Part shown: positions 1 through 8,492 of the stretch, one piece after another
How the letters are laid out: each line of letters opens with the position of its first letter
Position numbering within the stretch: the stretch's first letter is position 1
Source of the DNA: Pseudomonadota bacterium
GTDB taxonomy: Bacteria > Myxococcota_A > Polyangia > GCA-2747355
Length of the DNA: 64,000 bases
Reading direction: 5' to 3'
Assembly (NCBI GenBank): GCA_016711215.1
Contig: JADJTL010000003.1
Span: 558,001 to 622,000, forward strand
Notes under the pieces: generated by a model
What the model was told of the DNA's origin: nothing
Seen by the model: only the letters and a program-made list of their open reading frames with translations
Databases searched by the model: none
Made by a program: the position numbers and the translations under genes

Positions 1-69
1 CTGCGCTTCGTCGAGTTCCTGCGCCCCTACCTCGAGGCTGCGACCACGGGCGCGAGCCAGCTCAAGTAG
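1..69 (+). CDS. Possible 3' end of a gene entering from the left
   Basis: An open frame runs from base 1 to a TAG at 67-69, coding for about 22 residues ending GASQLK. Nearly every codon ends in G or C, which fits real coding in this genome. It would overlap the 3' end of the convergent HD-domain gene by 43 bases, which is long for convergent genes, and the complementary frame there is equally GC-rich. No product can be named. It may be only the shadow of the opposite gene. Confidence 0.3.
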   Translation: MRFVEFLRPYLEAATTGASQLK

Positions 70-1007
70 TACTCGGCGTCGCGCCGCTCCTCGAGCTCGC
101 CGCGCTCGATCGCCGCCTCGAGCTGGCGCTTCAGGTCGCCGATCGCCCGCCCCGGCGCCAGGGCGAAGTGGCGCATGATCTCGTCACCCAGCCCCGAGGG
201 CAGCGGGGGCTGAATCGCGTCGAGCTCGCGCAGCGACGCGATCCGTCGCTGCAGCTCGTCGAGCCGCCGCTGCGCCAGGTCGCGCTTATGCTGGCGCGCC
301 GAAGTGATGTCGGCGCGCGAGAGCAAGAGCAGCTCCTCGAGCAGGTCGCCCATCTGACGGTCGAAGCGCCGGACCGCTGCGTCGGTCCAGGAGCCATCGT
401 ATTGGTTGGCCCGCAGGTGGTGCAGGATCAAGCCGCGCACCCGCTCGCGCAGCGGTCGGGGAAAGGCGAAGCGGCGCGCGATGCGGTCGAACATGCGTGC
501 ACCGACCTCGGCGTGCCCGTGAAAGGTGACCTTGCCATCGGCGAGGAAGGCCCGCGTCGGCACCTTGCCCACGTCGTGGAGCAACGCCGCCCAGCGCAAG
601 GCCGGCAGGGGCACGGCCTGCGCCACGACCTGTTTTGTATGCTCCCAGACGTCCTTGTGCCGACGCCCGGCCTCCTGCGTGAAGGACACCGTCGCCTCGA
701 GCTCGGGCAGGAGGACCGCCAGCAGTCCAGCCTGATGCAGCCACTGCAGCGCCTCGGGGACGTGCGTCCCCAGCAGCAGGGCCTCGAGCTCGCCGCGCAG
801 CAGCTCCGGGGGCAGCTCGGCCACCCGCCGCGCCATCCCCGCGAGCTGCCGCGTCAGGTCCGCCGGCGGAGCGCCCTGCCCCGCCGCAACATTGCGCGCC
901 AGCTGCAGGGCCGCGGCGAGCTGAGCGACCGGCAGCGGGGTCTCCTCGCTGCGAGCGTCGGCGGAGGCCACCCGGACGGCGGGCGAATCAGAAACCTGCT
1001 GCGTCAT
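27..1007 (-). CDS. HD-domain protein like the C-terminal half of a CCA-adding enzyme
   Basis: A 326-residue protein with an HD phosphohydrolase domain: ALLHDVGK at about residue 140, then HGHAEVGARMF, and a downstream LILHHL that supplies further metal-binding histidines. The flow resembles the HD and C-terminal helical part of bacterial tRNA nucleotidyltransferases (CCA enzymes). The N-terminal nucleotidyltransferase head (GGxVRD-type motif) is absent, so it should not be called a CCA-adding enzyme; a metal-dependent phosphohydrolase acting on a nucleotide or RNA end is an inference. ATG at 1005-1007 is preferred over an in-frame TTG 12 bases upstream because GGGG lies 6 bases before it. Divergent neighbours are absent; murI follows on the same strand. 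Confidence 0.8.
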   Translation of the reverse strand: MTQQVSDSPAVRVASADARSEETPLPVAQLAAALQLARNVAAGQGAPPADLTRQLAGMARRVAELPPELLRGELEALLLGTHVPEALQWLHQAGLLAVLLPELEATVSFTQEAGRRHKDVWEHTKQVVAQAVPLPALRWAALLHDVGKVPTRAFLADGKVTFHGHAEVGARMFDRIARRFAFPRPLRERVRGLILHHLRANQYDGSWTDAAVRRFDRQMGDLLEELLLLSRADITSARQHKRDLAQRRLDELQRRIASLRELDAIQPPLPSGLGDEIMRHFALAPGRAIGDLKRQLEAAIERGELEERRDAEYYLSWLAPVVAASR

Positions 1008-1209
1008 CGTCGACCCCAACCAAGGCGTGGTCTAACCCGCTGGCGACTGAGTGGAACGAGGGTCATCGGAGGGCGCCGGTCTTCGTTGGCCTGACGCGGC
1101 GCTGGGGTTCTTCTCGGCGCGAGCGGTTATTAGGCGAATGGCCTGCCTTGTCAAGGCAGCGGCGGCGCAGGCGGGCGCCTTCCTGCGCCGCGCGAGCGCG
1201 TCGTGGCGC

Positions 1210-2043
1210 TCAGAGGTCCGCATGCTCCGCGGCACCCAGCGGACGGCCGAAAAAGCGCTCGGCCACCGAGACGAAGCGGCTCACATCGCTGAACATGAAG
1301 CGGTCGGCCGCGCGCCGTTCGGGCGCCAACAAGCCGCGCGCCGAGAGGTCTGCGACGACGGCAGCCGCGGCCGCCTCGGCCGAATCGACGAGCGTCACGC
1401 CGGCCCCGAGCGTGATCGCCGCCTGCTGGCTGATGACCTCGCGCAAGAGCGGGTAGTGTGTGCATCCCAAGACCAGCGTCTCGATCGACCCGGCCTGCGC
1501 CTGCAGCTCGCCCAGGTAGTGCGCCACGACCTGCCGCGTCACGGGATGGTCGATCCACCCCTCCTCGGCCAGCGGCACCAGCAGGGGGCACGCCTGACCG
1601 AAGACGGCGAGCTCGGGGCGAAGCTCCTGCATCGCGCGTTGGTAGGCCGCCGACGCGACCACGCCGAGCGTGCCCAGGACGCCGACCTGACCCGCGCCGG
1701 TAAGCGCCGCGGCCACCGCCGCGCCGGGCTCGACCACGCCGAGCACGGGGATGGGCATACGTTCGCGCAGTGCGGGCAGGGCGTGCGCCGAGGCTGTGTT
1801 ACAGGCGACGACGAGGTACTTGATCCCCTGGCGCAGGAGCACCTCGGCGATCTGCAGCGCGTAGCGCACGACGGTGGCCGCGGACTTCGTCCCGTAGGGC
1901 AGGCGGGCCGTATCCCCGAGGTAGACGATCTGCTCCGCGGGCAGCTCGCGGCTGAGCGCGCGCACCACGGTCAAGCCGCCGAGACCGGAGTCGAAGACCC
2001 CGATCGGCGAAGCGCGGTCGATCATGCTGGCTGGGAGAGTCAT
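1210..2043 (-). CDS. murI: Glutamate racemase
   Basis: Interconverts L- and D-glutamate in the cytoplasm to supply D-Glu for peptidoglycan. At 277 residues it has the normal family length. The signatures are all present: GVFDSGLGGLTV near the start (Asp18), YLGDTARLPYG, VACNTASA with the first catalytic Cys81, and LVLGCTHYPLL with the second catalytic Cys194. The ATG at 2041-2043 is preceded by GAGGGG at a 6-base spacing, and this Shine-Dalgarno-like element is copied four times in an 11-bp tandem array. A second in-frame Met six residues in (MIDRASPIG) is closer to the usual family start and may be used instead. Confidence 0.95.
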   Translation of the reverse strand: MTLPASMIDRASPIGVFDSGLGGLTVVRALSRELPAEQIVYLGDTARLPYGTKSAATVVRYALQIAEVLLRQGIKYLVVACNTASAHALPALRERMPIPVLGVVEPGAAVAAALTGAGQVGVLGTLGVVASAAYQRAMQELRPELAVFGQACPLLVPLAEEGWIDHPVTRQVVAHYLGELQAQAGSIETLVLGCTHYPLLREVISQQAAITLGAGVTLVDSAEAAAAAVVADLSARGLLAPERRAADRFMFSDVSRFVSVAERFFGRPLGAAEHADL

Positions 2044-2086
2044 CGTCGGCCCCTCGTCGGCCCCTCGTCGGCCCCTCGTCGGCCCC
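2043..2086. repeat. 11-bp tandem repeat x4 over the murI ribosome-binding site
   Basis: Four perfect copies of TCGTCGGCCCC (plus strand) directly abut the murI start codon. Read on the murI strand each unit carries GAGGGG, a plausible Shine-Dalgarno core, so the array multiplies the ribosome-binding site. A partial fifth copy follows. Confidence 0.9.
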
Positions 2087-2243
2087 TCGGCTCGTCGGCT
2101 GCCCGCGGCTGCAGGAAGACCCTGAGCGGGGGCACGCCCAATGAGCGGCTCTATTGGCTGAGCCGCGTCGGGGTGTTAGCATAGGCGGCTGTATCGTTCA
2201 TCCGTCGTGATCCCCTTGCGGTAGCGCGCTCCAGAAGCTGACC

Positions 2244-3830
2244 ATGTCCTCCCGTTCGCCGCTCCAGGGCTTCAATCACAACGTCCGCCATGGCGCCCGC
2301 GTCTACCACGTGCAGACGGAGGACTCCGGGCTGGACCATCCGCACGTCTTCACGCACCTCTACTATCGCGGCGTGATCATCGCCTCGGCGCGCGCCGACT
2401 ACAGCGAGCTGGCGCAGCAGCCAGGCCACGAGCCTGCTGTTCGCAAGATGATGCAGGAGCAGCACAAGTCGCTGATGCGGCAGCTCCGGCACGGCGCCTT
2501 CGACGAGAAGATCGCGGCGGTGCTCGGCGTCGAGGATGCGGCGCCGGCGGAAGCCGACGCGAGCGCTGGGACGGCGGAGACGGATCGCGTCGCCGAGCAG
2601 GAGCTCGCCGAGCACGCGGCCGCCGAGGCCGCGGCCGAGCTGGTGCTGGACGCACTCCCGCCGAACGAGGCGGGGGCGGCGCCCGCGGACGCGCTGATCG
2701 CCTCGCTCAGCGACGCCGACGCGGCCAGCGCTGCCGACACGCAACGCATCGCCGCCCCAGTGGCGCAGCCGCCGGCGCGCGCGGCGACCGGCCGCGGGGC
2801 CAGCGCGGCCTCGACGCCGATCGCCGCGCCTCTGCAGCCGCCATCAGCGCCCACGCGATCGGGACGCGGCCTCGAGGACGCCCTCGAGTGGGCACGCGGC
2901 AACAGCAGCGCCGCCGAGCTCCACGCCGAGCCGACGTTGGTCCAGCGGATCGAGCGCCACGCCCCCGGCGACGCCGCCGGCGGAGTTCGCGCCGCGCCCC
3001 CAGCAGGGGCGCAGACCCAACCCCGCCTCGGCCCCGACGCTGAGGTCACCCGCCGGCCCGCCGCAGCGAGCGAACGCCGGCCGCCAACCGGCGCGACGCC
3101 CGCAGTCCGACCCGCGAGCGCGACGCACCAGACGGCCAGAGCCGAGGCTGGCGACACGCGCCAGCAACGCGCGTCGGGGACCTACTCGATTCCAACCTGG
3201 GCCCGCGGTCAAACGGGAGCGCCCGCGCCGGCGAGACCGAGTGGCGCCGACGCCGCGAGCGTCGGCACCAACGCCGCGCGCTCCGCCTCGACGCCGCAGC
3301 GCTACACGGCGCCCTCAGCCAAGTCTTCCGGTCGCGGGCGCCGCGCGACAGGCTCCTACTCCCCGGTCGATGCCGCGGCGCCGGGAAGCTCGAGCGGCGT
3401 TCCCGCTATCGCCCAGGGCCCCGTGGCCGCCCAGCCCATCGGCAGCGGTGGGGGCGTCTACCGCATCGCCACGCTCGGCGGGGCGCGTCCCTCGGGCGCT
3501 ATCGCGCGGCGGGGCGGCGGCCAGAGCCAGGCGGCCGTGGTCGCGCGACCGGCGGTGGTGATCGATCGCGCAGCATCGGGGGCGCGATCACCGAGCGCCA
3601 TCGCGGCCACCGCGACCGCCACCGCGCGCCCGGGCCAGACACGCTCGACCGCGGTACCACCGCCATCGGCCGTCGGGATGGTGCCGACCAAGCGACCGAC
3701 CGCATCGGCCTCGGCGACGCCGAGCGCGATGGGCCATCCGCGTCCCTTCGGCGCCGATTTGATCTCGGAGCGCAGTCTCGACGAGGTGATTCTGCAGTAC
3801 CTCTCGGAGGAGAACGACGGGAGCAAGTGA
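2244..3830 (+). CDS. Low-complexity protein with conserved N- and C-terminal motifs
   Basis: A 528-residue protein of unknown function. The first ~90 residues look like a folded domain (FNHNVRHGARVYHVQTEDSG, then HVFTHLYYRGVIIASARADY), a pattern I associate with deltaproteobacterial proteins without an assigned role. Residues ~95-490 are Ala/Pro/Arg/Ser-rich and probably disordered. The last ~25 residues (ISERSLDEVILQYLSEEND) look like a conserved short helix. There is no signal peptide or membrane segment, so it is probably cytoplasmic. The start ATG at 2244 is supported by the domain beginning right after it; the ribosome-binding site is weak. It is divergent from murI and convergent with ftsI, 41 bases apart. 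Confidence 0.75.
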   Translation: MSSRSPLQGFNHNVRHGARVYHVQTEDSGLDHPHVFTHLYYRGVIIASARADYSELAQQPGHEPAVRKMMQEQHKSLMRQLRHGAFDEKIAAVLGVEDAAPAEADASAGTAETDRVAEQELAEHAAAEAAAELVLDALPPNEAGAAPADALIASLSDADAASAADTQRIAAPVAQPPARAATGRGASAASTPIAAPLQPPSAPTRSGRGLEDALEWARGNSSAAELHAEPTLVQRIERHAPGDAAGGVRAAPPAGAQTQPRLGPDAEVTRRPAAASERRPPTGATPAVRPASATHQTARAEAGDTRQQRASGTYSIPTWARGQTGAPAPARPSGADAASVGTNAARSASTPQRYTAPSAKSSGRGRRATGSYSPVDAAAPGSSSGVPAIAQGPVAAQPIGSGGGVYRIATLGGARPSGAIARRGGGQSQAAVVARPAVVIDRAASGARSPSAIAATATATARPGQTRSTAVPPPSAVGMVPTKRPTASASATPSAMGHPRPFGADLISERSLDEVILQYLSEENDGSK

Positions 3831-3871
3831 GCGCCTGCGGGGCCCCTGCTCAGGCGGCCAGCGCCGCCGGG

Positions 3872-5959
3872 TCAGCGCCCCGCGGCCAGCGTCGTGCTCA
3901 CGCCGGCGACGCGCCGCGGCGCGCGCCAGCTCGGCGGCTCCAGCGTGACCTGACAGAGCGCGGGGCCCCCGGCGAAACCCTTGCTCGGCCGCTGCGAAAC
4001 CGCGACGCCGCTGCCGACGAGGCGCACGCCAACGCCAGCGGCGCGCGCGCGGTCGAGGACCTCGGCCATCCCGAGGCCGCGGAAATCTGGCAGCTCGAGC
4101 CCGCCAGCGCCGATCGCGCCCTCGTCGGCGGCCTGCGGCAGCGCGGGCGGCTCGATCGCCGCCGCTGAGGCCGACGGCGCGGCGGTCGGCCGGCCGACCG
4201 CCCGACCGGCCAGCGCCTCGCCCACCGGGAGATCGGGGGCCACCCCGAGGTGGCGCAGCGCCTGACCCGCGATTCGCCTGAAGACCGGACCGGCGACCTC
4301 ACCGCCATAGTGCGATGCCCCGGACGGTTCGTTGATGACGACGATGATCGCCAGCCGCGGGCGCGTGGCAGGCACCAAGCCCATGAACGACGAGAGCCAC
4401 TTGGTCGTCGAGTAGGTTCCAGTGACGGGATCCACCTTCTGCGCCGTGCCGGTCTTTCCGGCGACGCTGTAGCCGTCGACCGCTGCAGCCTCCGCAGTGC
4501 CGCCGTCCTCGGTCACGCCTCGCATCATCGCCAACATGCGCCGCGCGAGCGCCGGGTCGACCACCTGCTGGCCTCGCACCGCGGGCACGGCGGTCGCGGC
4601 CGCGCCCTCGCGCATCGTCTGCAGCACGAGCCGCGGTTCGAGCAGCTTGCCTCCGTTGCCGATCGCCGCGAGGGCCCGCACGAGCTGCACCACGGTCGCC
4701 GTCATGCCCTGACCGAAGGCGATGTTGGCCAGCGCCACGTCGGACCAGCGCGCCGGGTCATAGAGCACACCCGTGCGCTCACCCGGCAGGGGCAGCCCCG
4801 TGCGTTGAGCGAAGCCGAAGCGGCGCAGGCCCTCGCTGAGGCGCTGCTTGCCCATCCGAAAGGCGAGCTTCGATACGCCGATGTTCGAGGACTTCTTGAC
4901 GACGTCGGCGACGGAGAGGAGCCCGTGCGGTTTGTGATCGTGAATCGTTCGGCGGCCGATGCGCCAGCGGCCGTTTTCGCAGTCGATCAACTCGCGCTCG
5001 TGGGTCACGCCCGTCACCAGCGCGCTGAGCACCGTGAAGAGCTTGAGCGTCGAGCCCGGCTCGAAGGCGTCGGCGAGCGCTCGGATGCGCCAGTCTCTGG
5101 CCCGCGCCTGCGCCACGCGATTGGGATCGAAGGCCGGCGTGCCGGCCAGCGCGAGGATGTCGCCGTTGAGGGGATCCATCACCACGGCGGCCGTCCAGCC
5201 GCTGCCGGGGGCGACCTGGGTCTGCGCGTCGGCCAGGGCCTGCTCTGCCTCATGCTGGATCAGCTTGTCGATCGTCAGGACGACCTGATCCCCCTGCCGA
5301 TCGCCCTCGCCGAGCGCTTGATCGAGGACGCTGCGGCCGAGCGCGTCGCGCAGCGCCCGCACCCGCAAGGGGCTCCCGCGCAACGAGCGGTCGAGGCTCC
5401 GCTCGACCCCCTCGAGCCCGCGTCCGTCCACCCCCGAGAAGCCCAGGAGCGCGCCGGCCAGCGCGCCGTTGGGGTAGAAGCGACGGCTCTCGCGCTGCAG
5501 AAACACCCCTGGGATCCTCAACGCTCGGACGCGCTCGGCTAGCTGCGGCGTCACGCGTCGCTTGAGCCAGACGAAGAAGCGGCGCGAGCGGAGGCGCGCC
5601 AGCAGGTCAGCGCGTCCAAGCTCCAGCAGCGGCGCGAGCCGCGTGGCGACCTCTCGAGCCGCGGCGCCGACCTGGCGCGGATTGGCGCAGACGGAATCGA
5701 CCTCGACGCTGACAGCCAGGGGCGCGCCGTGGCGGTCGAAGATCGGACCACGCCGCGCAGGCAGCTCGATGTGCTTCAGGTACTGCTGGAGGGCCAGCTC
5801 CTTGAGCCTTGCACCATCGCGCACCTGGAGCTGGAAGGACCGCCGCAGGACCAGACCAAAGCCGATCAACAGCGCCAAGACGAAGAGGCCGACCCGCCAG
5901 CGCAACCAGCGCTGCGCCCTCGCCCCGGCAGGCTCTGGAGCCCGACCAGCCGCGGCCAT
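3872..5959 (-). CDS. ftsI: Septal peptidoglycan transpeptidase (PBP3/FtsI type) with PASTA domain
   Basis: Cross-links septal peptidoglycan as part of the divisome; a bitopic inner-membrane protein of 695 residues. One membrane segment lies at about residues 24-44 (VGLFVLALLIGFGLVL). The dimerisation domain follows with ARRGPIFDRHGAPLA. The transpeptidase motifs are intact: STLK at about residue 302, SSN at about 356 and KTGTAQK at about 500. A C-terminal PASTA domain (LPDFRGLGMAEVLDRARAAG) begins near residue 635; PASTA on FtsI is common in deltaproteobacteria and Gram-positives but absent from E. coli FtsI. The start is 1 base beyond the ftsL stop, so it is translationally coupled and last in the operon. 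Confidence 0.95.
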   Translation of the reverse strand: MAAAGRAPEPAGARAQRWLRWRVGLFVLALLIGFGLVLRRSFQLQVRDGARLKELALQQYLKHIELPARRGPIFDRHGAPLAVSVEVDSVCANPRQVGAAAREVATRLAPLLELGRADLLARLRSRRFFVWLKRRVTPQLAERVRALRIPGVFLQRESRRFYPNGALAGALLGFSGVDGRGLEGVERSLDRSLRGSPLRVRALRDALGRSVLDQALGEGDRQGDQVVLTIDKLIQHEAEQALADAQTQVAPGSGWTAAVVMDPLNGDILALAGTPAFDPNRVAQARARDWRIRALADAFEPGSTLKLFTVLSALVTGVTHERELIDCENGRWRIGRRTIHDHKPHGLLSVADVVKKSSNIGVSKLAFRMGKQRLSEGLRRFGFAQRTGLPLPGERTGVLYDPARWSDVALANIAFGQGMTATVVQLVRALAAIGNGGKLLEPRLVLQTMREGAAATAVPAVRGQQVVDPALARRMLAMMRGVTEDGGTAEAAAVDGYSVAGKTGTAQKVDPVTGTYSTTKWLSSFMGLVPATRPRLAIIVVINEPSGASHYGGEVAGPVFRRIAGQALRHLGVAPDLPVGEALAGRAVGRPTAAPSASAAAIEPPALPQAADEGAIGAGGLELPDFRGLGMAEVLDRARAAGVGVRLVGSGVAVSQRPSKGFAGGPALCQVTLEPPSWRAPRRVAGVSTTLAAGR

Positions 5960-5960
5960 C

Positions 5961-6467
5961 CTAGAGCCGCTGCCCGCCGCCGCGACGCAAGGCGGAGGAC
6001 CAGAGCAGGCCGAGCGGGGCCGTCACGGCGGCCCCCGACGCGATGTGAGGGCCAGGCGACGCGGCCGATATGGCGCCCGCTTCGCGCGCCTGGGCCTCAC
6101 GGAGCTGGGCCAATGCCATCAGCGGACCCGCGGGCCGCTGGACGGCGCGAGCCGCCCACCCGCTGGCGGCGGATCCGCCCAGGCGCCGCAGCTGGCCGGG
6201 CTCCGGCGCGGCCAGGCCGAGGTCGCTATTCGCCAGCGCCGTCAAGCGCCCGGGGCTCTTGAGCATCGCCAGCTCGGTACGCAGGCGTCGGTTGGCCTCG
6301 ATCAGGCGCGCCTGGAGGCGCGAGGCGCGCGAGAGGCCGTAGCCGTACTCGATCGTGCGGAGCTGGGTCCAGACGTGCCCCAGCGCCAAGAGCGCCACGG
6401 CGCCGATCAGCAGCGACAGGGTCGTCACCTGCCGACGTTGGTCACCAGTCAGGACGGGGATCAGCAT
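5961..6467 (-). CDS. ftsL: Cell-division protein FtsL-like
   Basis: A 168-residue bitopic protein in the FtsL position between rsmH and ftsI. After a short N-terminus (MLIPVLTGDQRRQV) comes one membrane segment at about residues 16-35 (SLLIGAVALLALGHVWTQLR) and a heptad-like stretch (LSRASRLQARLIEANRRLRT) ending in the FtsL-type LALSPGR-like segment (LKSPGRLTALANSDLGLA). FtsL joins FtsB and FtsQ and activates FtsWI in the periplasm. The Ala/Pro-rich tail beyond residue ~105 is longer than in E. coli FtsL. The ATG at 6465-6467 overlaps the rsmH stop by 7 bases. An upstream in-frame extension exists but would sit inside rsmH. FtsL is identified by context and topology rather than sequence. Confidence 0.85.
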   Translation of the reverse strand: MLIPVLTGDQRRQVTTLSLLIGAVALLALGHVWTQLRTIEYGYGLSRASRLQARLIEANRRLRTELAMLKSPGRLTALANSDLGLAAPEPGQLRRLGGSAASGWAARAVQRPAGPLMALAQLREAQAREAGAISAASPGPHIASGAAVTAPLGLLWSSALRRGGGQRL

Positions 6468-7465
6468 GGCAGCTTCTCCGCAGCACGCAGGCGAGCACTG
6501 CGTGCCCGCGGGTTTTCGTCCAGCTCCGCCGCCGCCGGCCGCAGCGGGCGCGGCGTGAGCAATCGCGCGAAAGGTTGCTGCTGGCCTGCAGCGGTCGGCG
6601 ACCATGGATCGCTGCGCGAGGGGCGCGCGGCGGCGCGAAAGTGCTGCTTGACCTCGCGATCCTCGAGCGAGTGAAAGGCGATCACCGCGACCACGCCACC
6701 CGGTCGCAGCACGTCGAAGACCTGCTCGAGGAAGGCACGCAGCGCGCCGATTTCGTCATTCACGGCGATTCGCAGCGCCTGGAAGACGCGCGTGGCCGGG
6801 TGCACCCGGGAGCGCTGCGCGCCACTGCCTCGCCCTCCGACGGCGCGCCAGACGAGGCGCGCGAGGTCGGCCGTCGTGCGCAGCTCGCGGGCCCGATGGG
6901 CCTGCTTGATCACGCGCGCCAGGCGGCGCCAGTGCCGCTCCTCGCCATAGTCGCGCAGGATCGTCGCCAACTCGGGCTCCGAGGACTCGGCGATCAGCCG
7001 CTCGGCCGTCACCGGCGCCGACTGATCCATGCGCATGTCGAGCGGACCCTCGGCCGCGAAGCTGAAACCGCGCCGCGCGCTGCCGAGTTGGTGAGAGGAG
7101 ACACCGAGGTCGGCGACGACGCCGTCGAAGGGCGCGCAATGCTCGTCGGCCACCAGCCGCCGCAGCTCGGCGAAGCTGCCCTGACGCAGGCGCAGGCGTT
7201 CACCGAAGGCGGCCAGCTCGCGACGCCCATGCTCGATCGCCTCCGCATCGTGATCGATCGCGAAGAGGCGACCGTCCGGCGCGCTGCGTTCGAGCACGGC
7301 CCGCGCGTGACCGCCCCCGCCCAGGGTGGCGTCGCAGTAGTGACCACCGGGACGCACGCCCAGCAGCGTCAGGGTCTCCTCGAGCAGCACCGGCGCATGC
7401 CCGCCGTAGCCCTCCGGCTCCGGTGCATGCTCGCCGCGCGTGAGGTCGTCGCCTGCGGCCTGCAT
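6461..7465 (-). CDS. rsmH: 16S rRNA m4C1402 N4-methyltransferase RsmH
   Basis: Uses S-adenosylmethionine to N4-methylate C1402 in the ribosomal P site. At 334 residues it is typical for the family. Visible signatures: HAPVLLEETL near the start, the SAM-binding DATLGGGGHARAVLE, VVADLGVSSHQL, the RGFSF-type loop with LDMRMDQ, AVNDEIGALRAFL, and the C-terminal IAFHSLEDREVKQHF. The start codon directly abuts the mraZ stop with no spacer and the stop overlaps ftsL, so the operon is tightly coupled. Confidence 0.97.
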   Translation of the reverse strand: MQAAGDDLTRGEHAPEPEGYGGHAPVLLEETLTLLGVRPGGHYCDATLGGGGHARAVLERSAPDGRLFAIDHDAEAIEHGRRELAAFGERLRLRQGSFAELRRLVADEHCAPFDGVVADLGVSSHQLGSARRGFSFAAEGPLDMRMDQSAPVTAERLIAESSEPELATILRDYGEERHWRRLARVIKQAHRARELRTTADLARLVWRAVGGRGSGAQRSRVHPATRVFQALRIAVNDEIGALRAFLEQVFDVLRPGGVVAVIAFHSLEDREVKQHFRAAARPSRSDPWSPTAAGQQQPFARLLTPRPLRPAAAELDENPRARSARLRAAEKLPC

Positions 7466-7918
7466 CTAGAGCCCCAACCGCGCCAGCGCGTCGCTGATCT
7501 GCGGCATCGATTCCTTGGCGCGCCGCCGCTCGTCGTCCCAGTGCTCGCGATCCCAGAGCTCGATCGTCTGGCCGACGCCGGCGAAGACGACCATGCTCTT
7601 CAGCCCGGCGTACTCGCGCAAGAGCGGCGGGATCAACATGCGGCCCTGACGATCGGTGCTGCACTCAGACGCACCGGCCACATGGAGCCGGCGCAGACGC
7701 ACCACGGCCTCGTCGAATTGCGGTAGCGCGGCGAGCTTCTCTTGAAACGCCATCCACTCCTGCAGCGGATAGGCCACCAGGCAGCGACCCAGCGGGTCGA
7801 CGTTGGAGGTCAACACCAGGCGGCTATCAGCCTGCGCGGCGAGGAGCTCACGAAAGCGTACGGGCAGGCTCAGTCGCCCCTTGCTGTCCAGGCTGTGCTC
7901 GTAAGTGCCTATAAACAT
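7466..7918 (-). CDS. mraZ: Transcriptional regulator MraZ
   Basis: First gene of the division and cell-wall operon; a 150-residue DNA-binding protein made of two SpoVT/AbrB-like halves. The N-terminal half contains YEHSLDSKGRLSLPVRFR and the C-terminal half STDRQGRMLIPPLLREYAG, i.e. the two conserved DxxGR motifs. MraZ is known to repress its own operon by binding direct repeats with a GTG core spaced 10 bp apart. Such an array lies 49-102 bases upstream of this start, so autoregulation is very likely conserved here. Confidence 0.97.
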   Translation of the reverse strand: MFIGTYEHSLDSKGRLSLPVRFRELLAAQADSRLVLTSNVDPLGRCLVAYPLQEWMAFQEKLAALPQFDEAVVRLRRLHVAGASECSTDRQGRMLIPPLLREYAGLKSMVVFAGVGQTIELWDREHWDDERRRAKESMPQISDALARLGL

Positions 7919-7966
7919 TTATTTGACGAGCGCCATCCCGCGGCCGGTGCAGCTTCCCGACCTGCT

Positions 7967-8020
7967 CCACTGACTTCCACTTCATCCCACTGAATGCCAC
8001 CATATCACCACCGGAGCCAC
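7967..8020 (-). promoter_or_regulatory. MraZ operator: six GTGG boxes on a 10-bp period
   Basis: On the minus strand GTGG occurs six times. Its complement CCAC starts at plus-strand positions 7967, 7977, 7987, 7997, 8008 and 8017, giving spacings of 10, 10, 10, 11 and 9 bp, about one helical turn. Several boxes extend to AGTGGA or AGTGGG. This matches the known MraZ target architecture of consecutive GTG-core repeats but has more copies than the three described for E. coli. Confidence 0.85.
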
Positions 8021-8030
8021 TGACAGTCAA
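8002..8030 (-). promoter_or_regulatory. Candidate sigma-70 promoter for mraZ operon
   Basis: On the minus strand TTGACT (complement 8025-8030) is separated by exactly 17 bases from TGATAT (8002-8007). The -35 is good, the -10 is weak. The spacer and downstream region are occupied by GTGG boxes, so MraZ binding would cover the promoter. Confidence 0.45.
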
Positions 8031-8232
8031 GTTGTGCCGGATGAATTCCTCTTGTACATCATGATGTTACATAATCTTGATGTAAGCCTTGCGAGTACAC
8101 ACAAGATGTTGAGGTATCCACGACGTGGGTCGTGGTGGTACGGTGGATCCAGCGATCGGGCTCGGCCTCAGCTTGACAAGAGCGCCACGGATCGTCATTA
8201 TCCGGGCCCCTGGCGGGCGGAAAAGCGCGATT

Positions 8233-8308
8233 CAGATCGTCGCCAGATCGTCGCCGGATCGTCGCCAGATCGGCGGCGGATCGGCGGCGGATCGGCGCCG
8301 GATCGTGG
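8233..8308. repeat. 11-bp tandem repeat, about 7 copies
   Basis: Degenerate units of CAGATCGTCGC and CGGATCGGCGG run head to tail in the gap between the mraZ promoter and the Fic-like gene. The remainder of 8031-8232 and 8309-8401 holds no convincing gene: open frames there are made of repeat or lack start signals. Confidence 0.85.
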
Positions 8309-8401
8309 TCCGTGATCCCGGCGGGCGCGATTATCGCCCGACCGAGCGGCCTCGGGGTCCGGCCCGACACGCGTCGGCCGGCGTCGCAGGCGGTCGAAGG
8401 C

Positions 8402-8492
8402 ACGACCAAGCAGCGCGACCAAGGGAAGCGACCAAGGGAAGCGACCAAGCAGCGCGACCAAGGGAAGCGACCAAGGGAAGCGACCAAGGGAA
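8402..8492. repeat. 13-bp tandem repeat x7 ending at the Fic-like gene's ribosome-binding site
   Basis: Seven units of GCGACCAAGGGAA, two of them ending CAGC instead of GGAA, lie immediately before the start codon of the downstream gene. Each GGGAA-type unit carries an AAGGGAA Shine-Dalgarno-like core; the last one, AAGGGAAGG, is the likely functional site. Confidence 0.92.
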
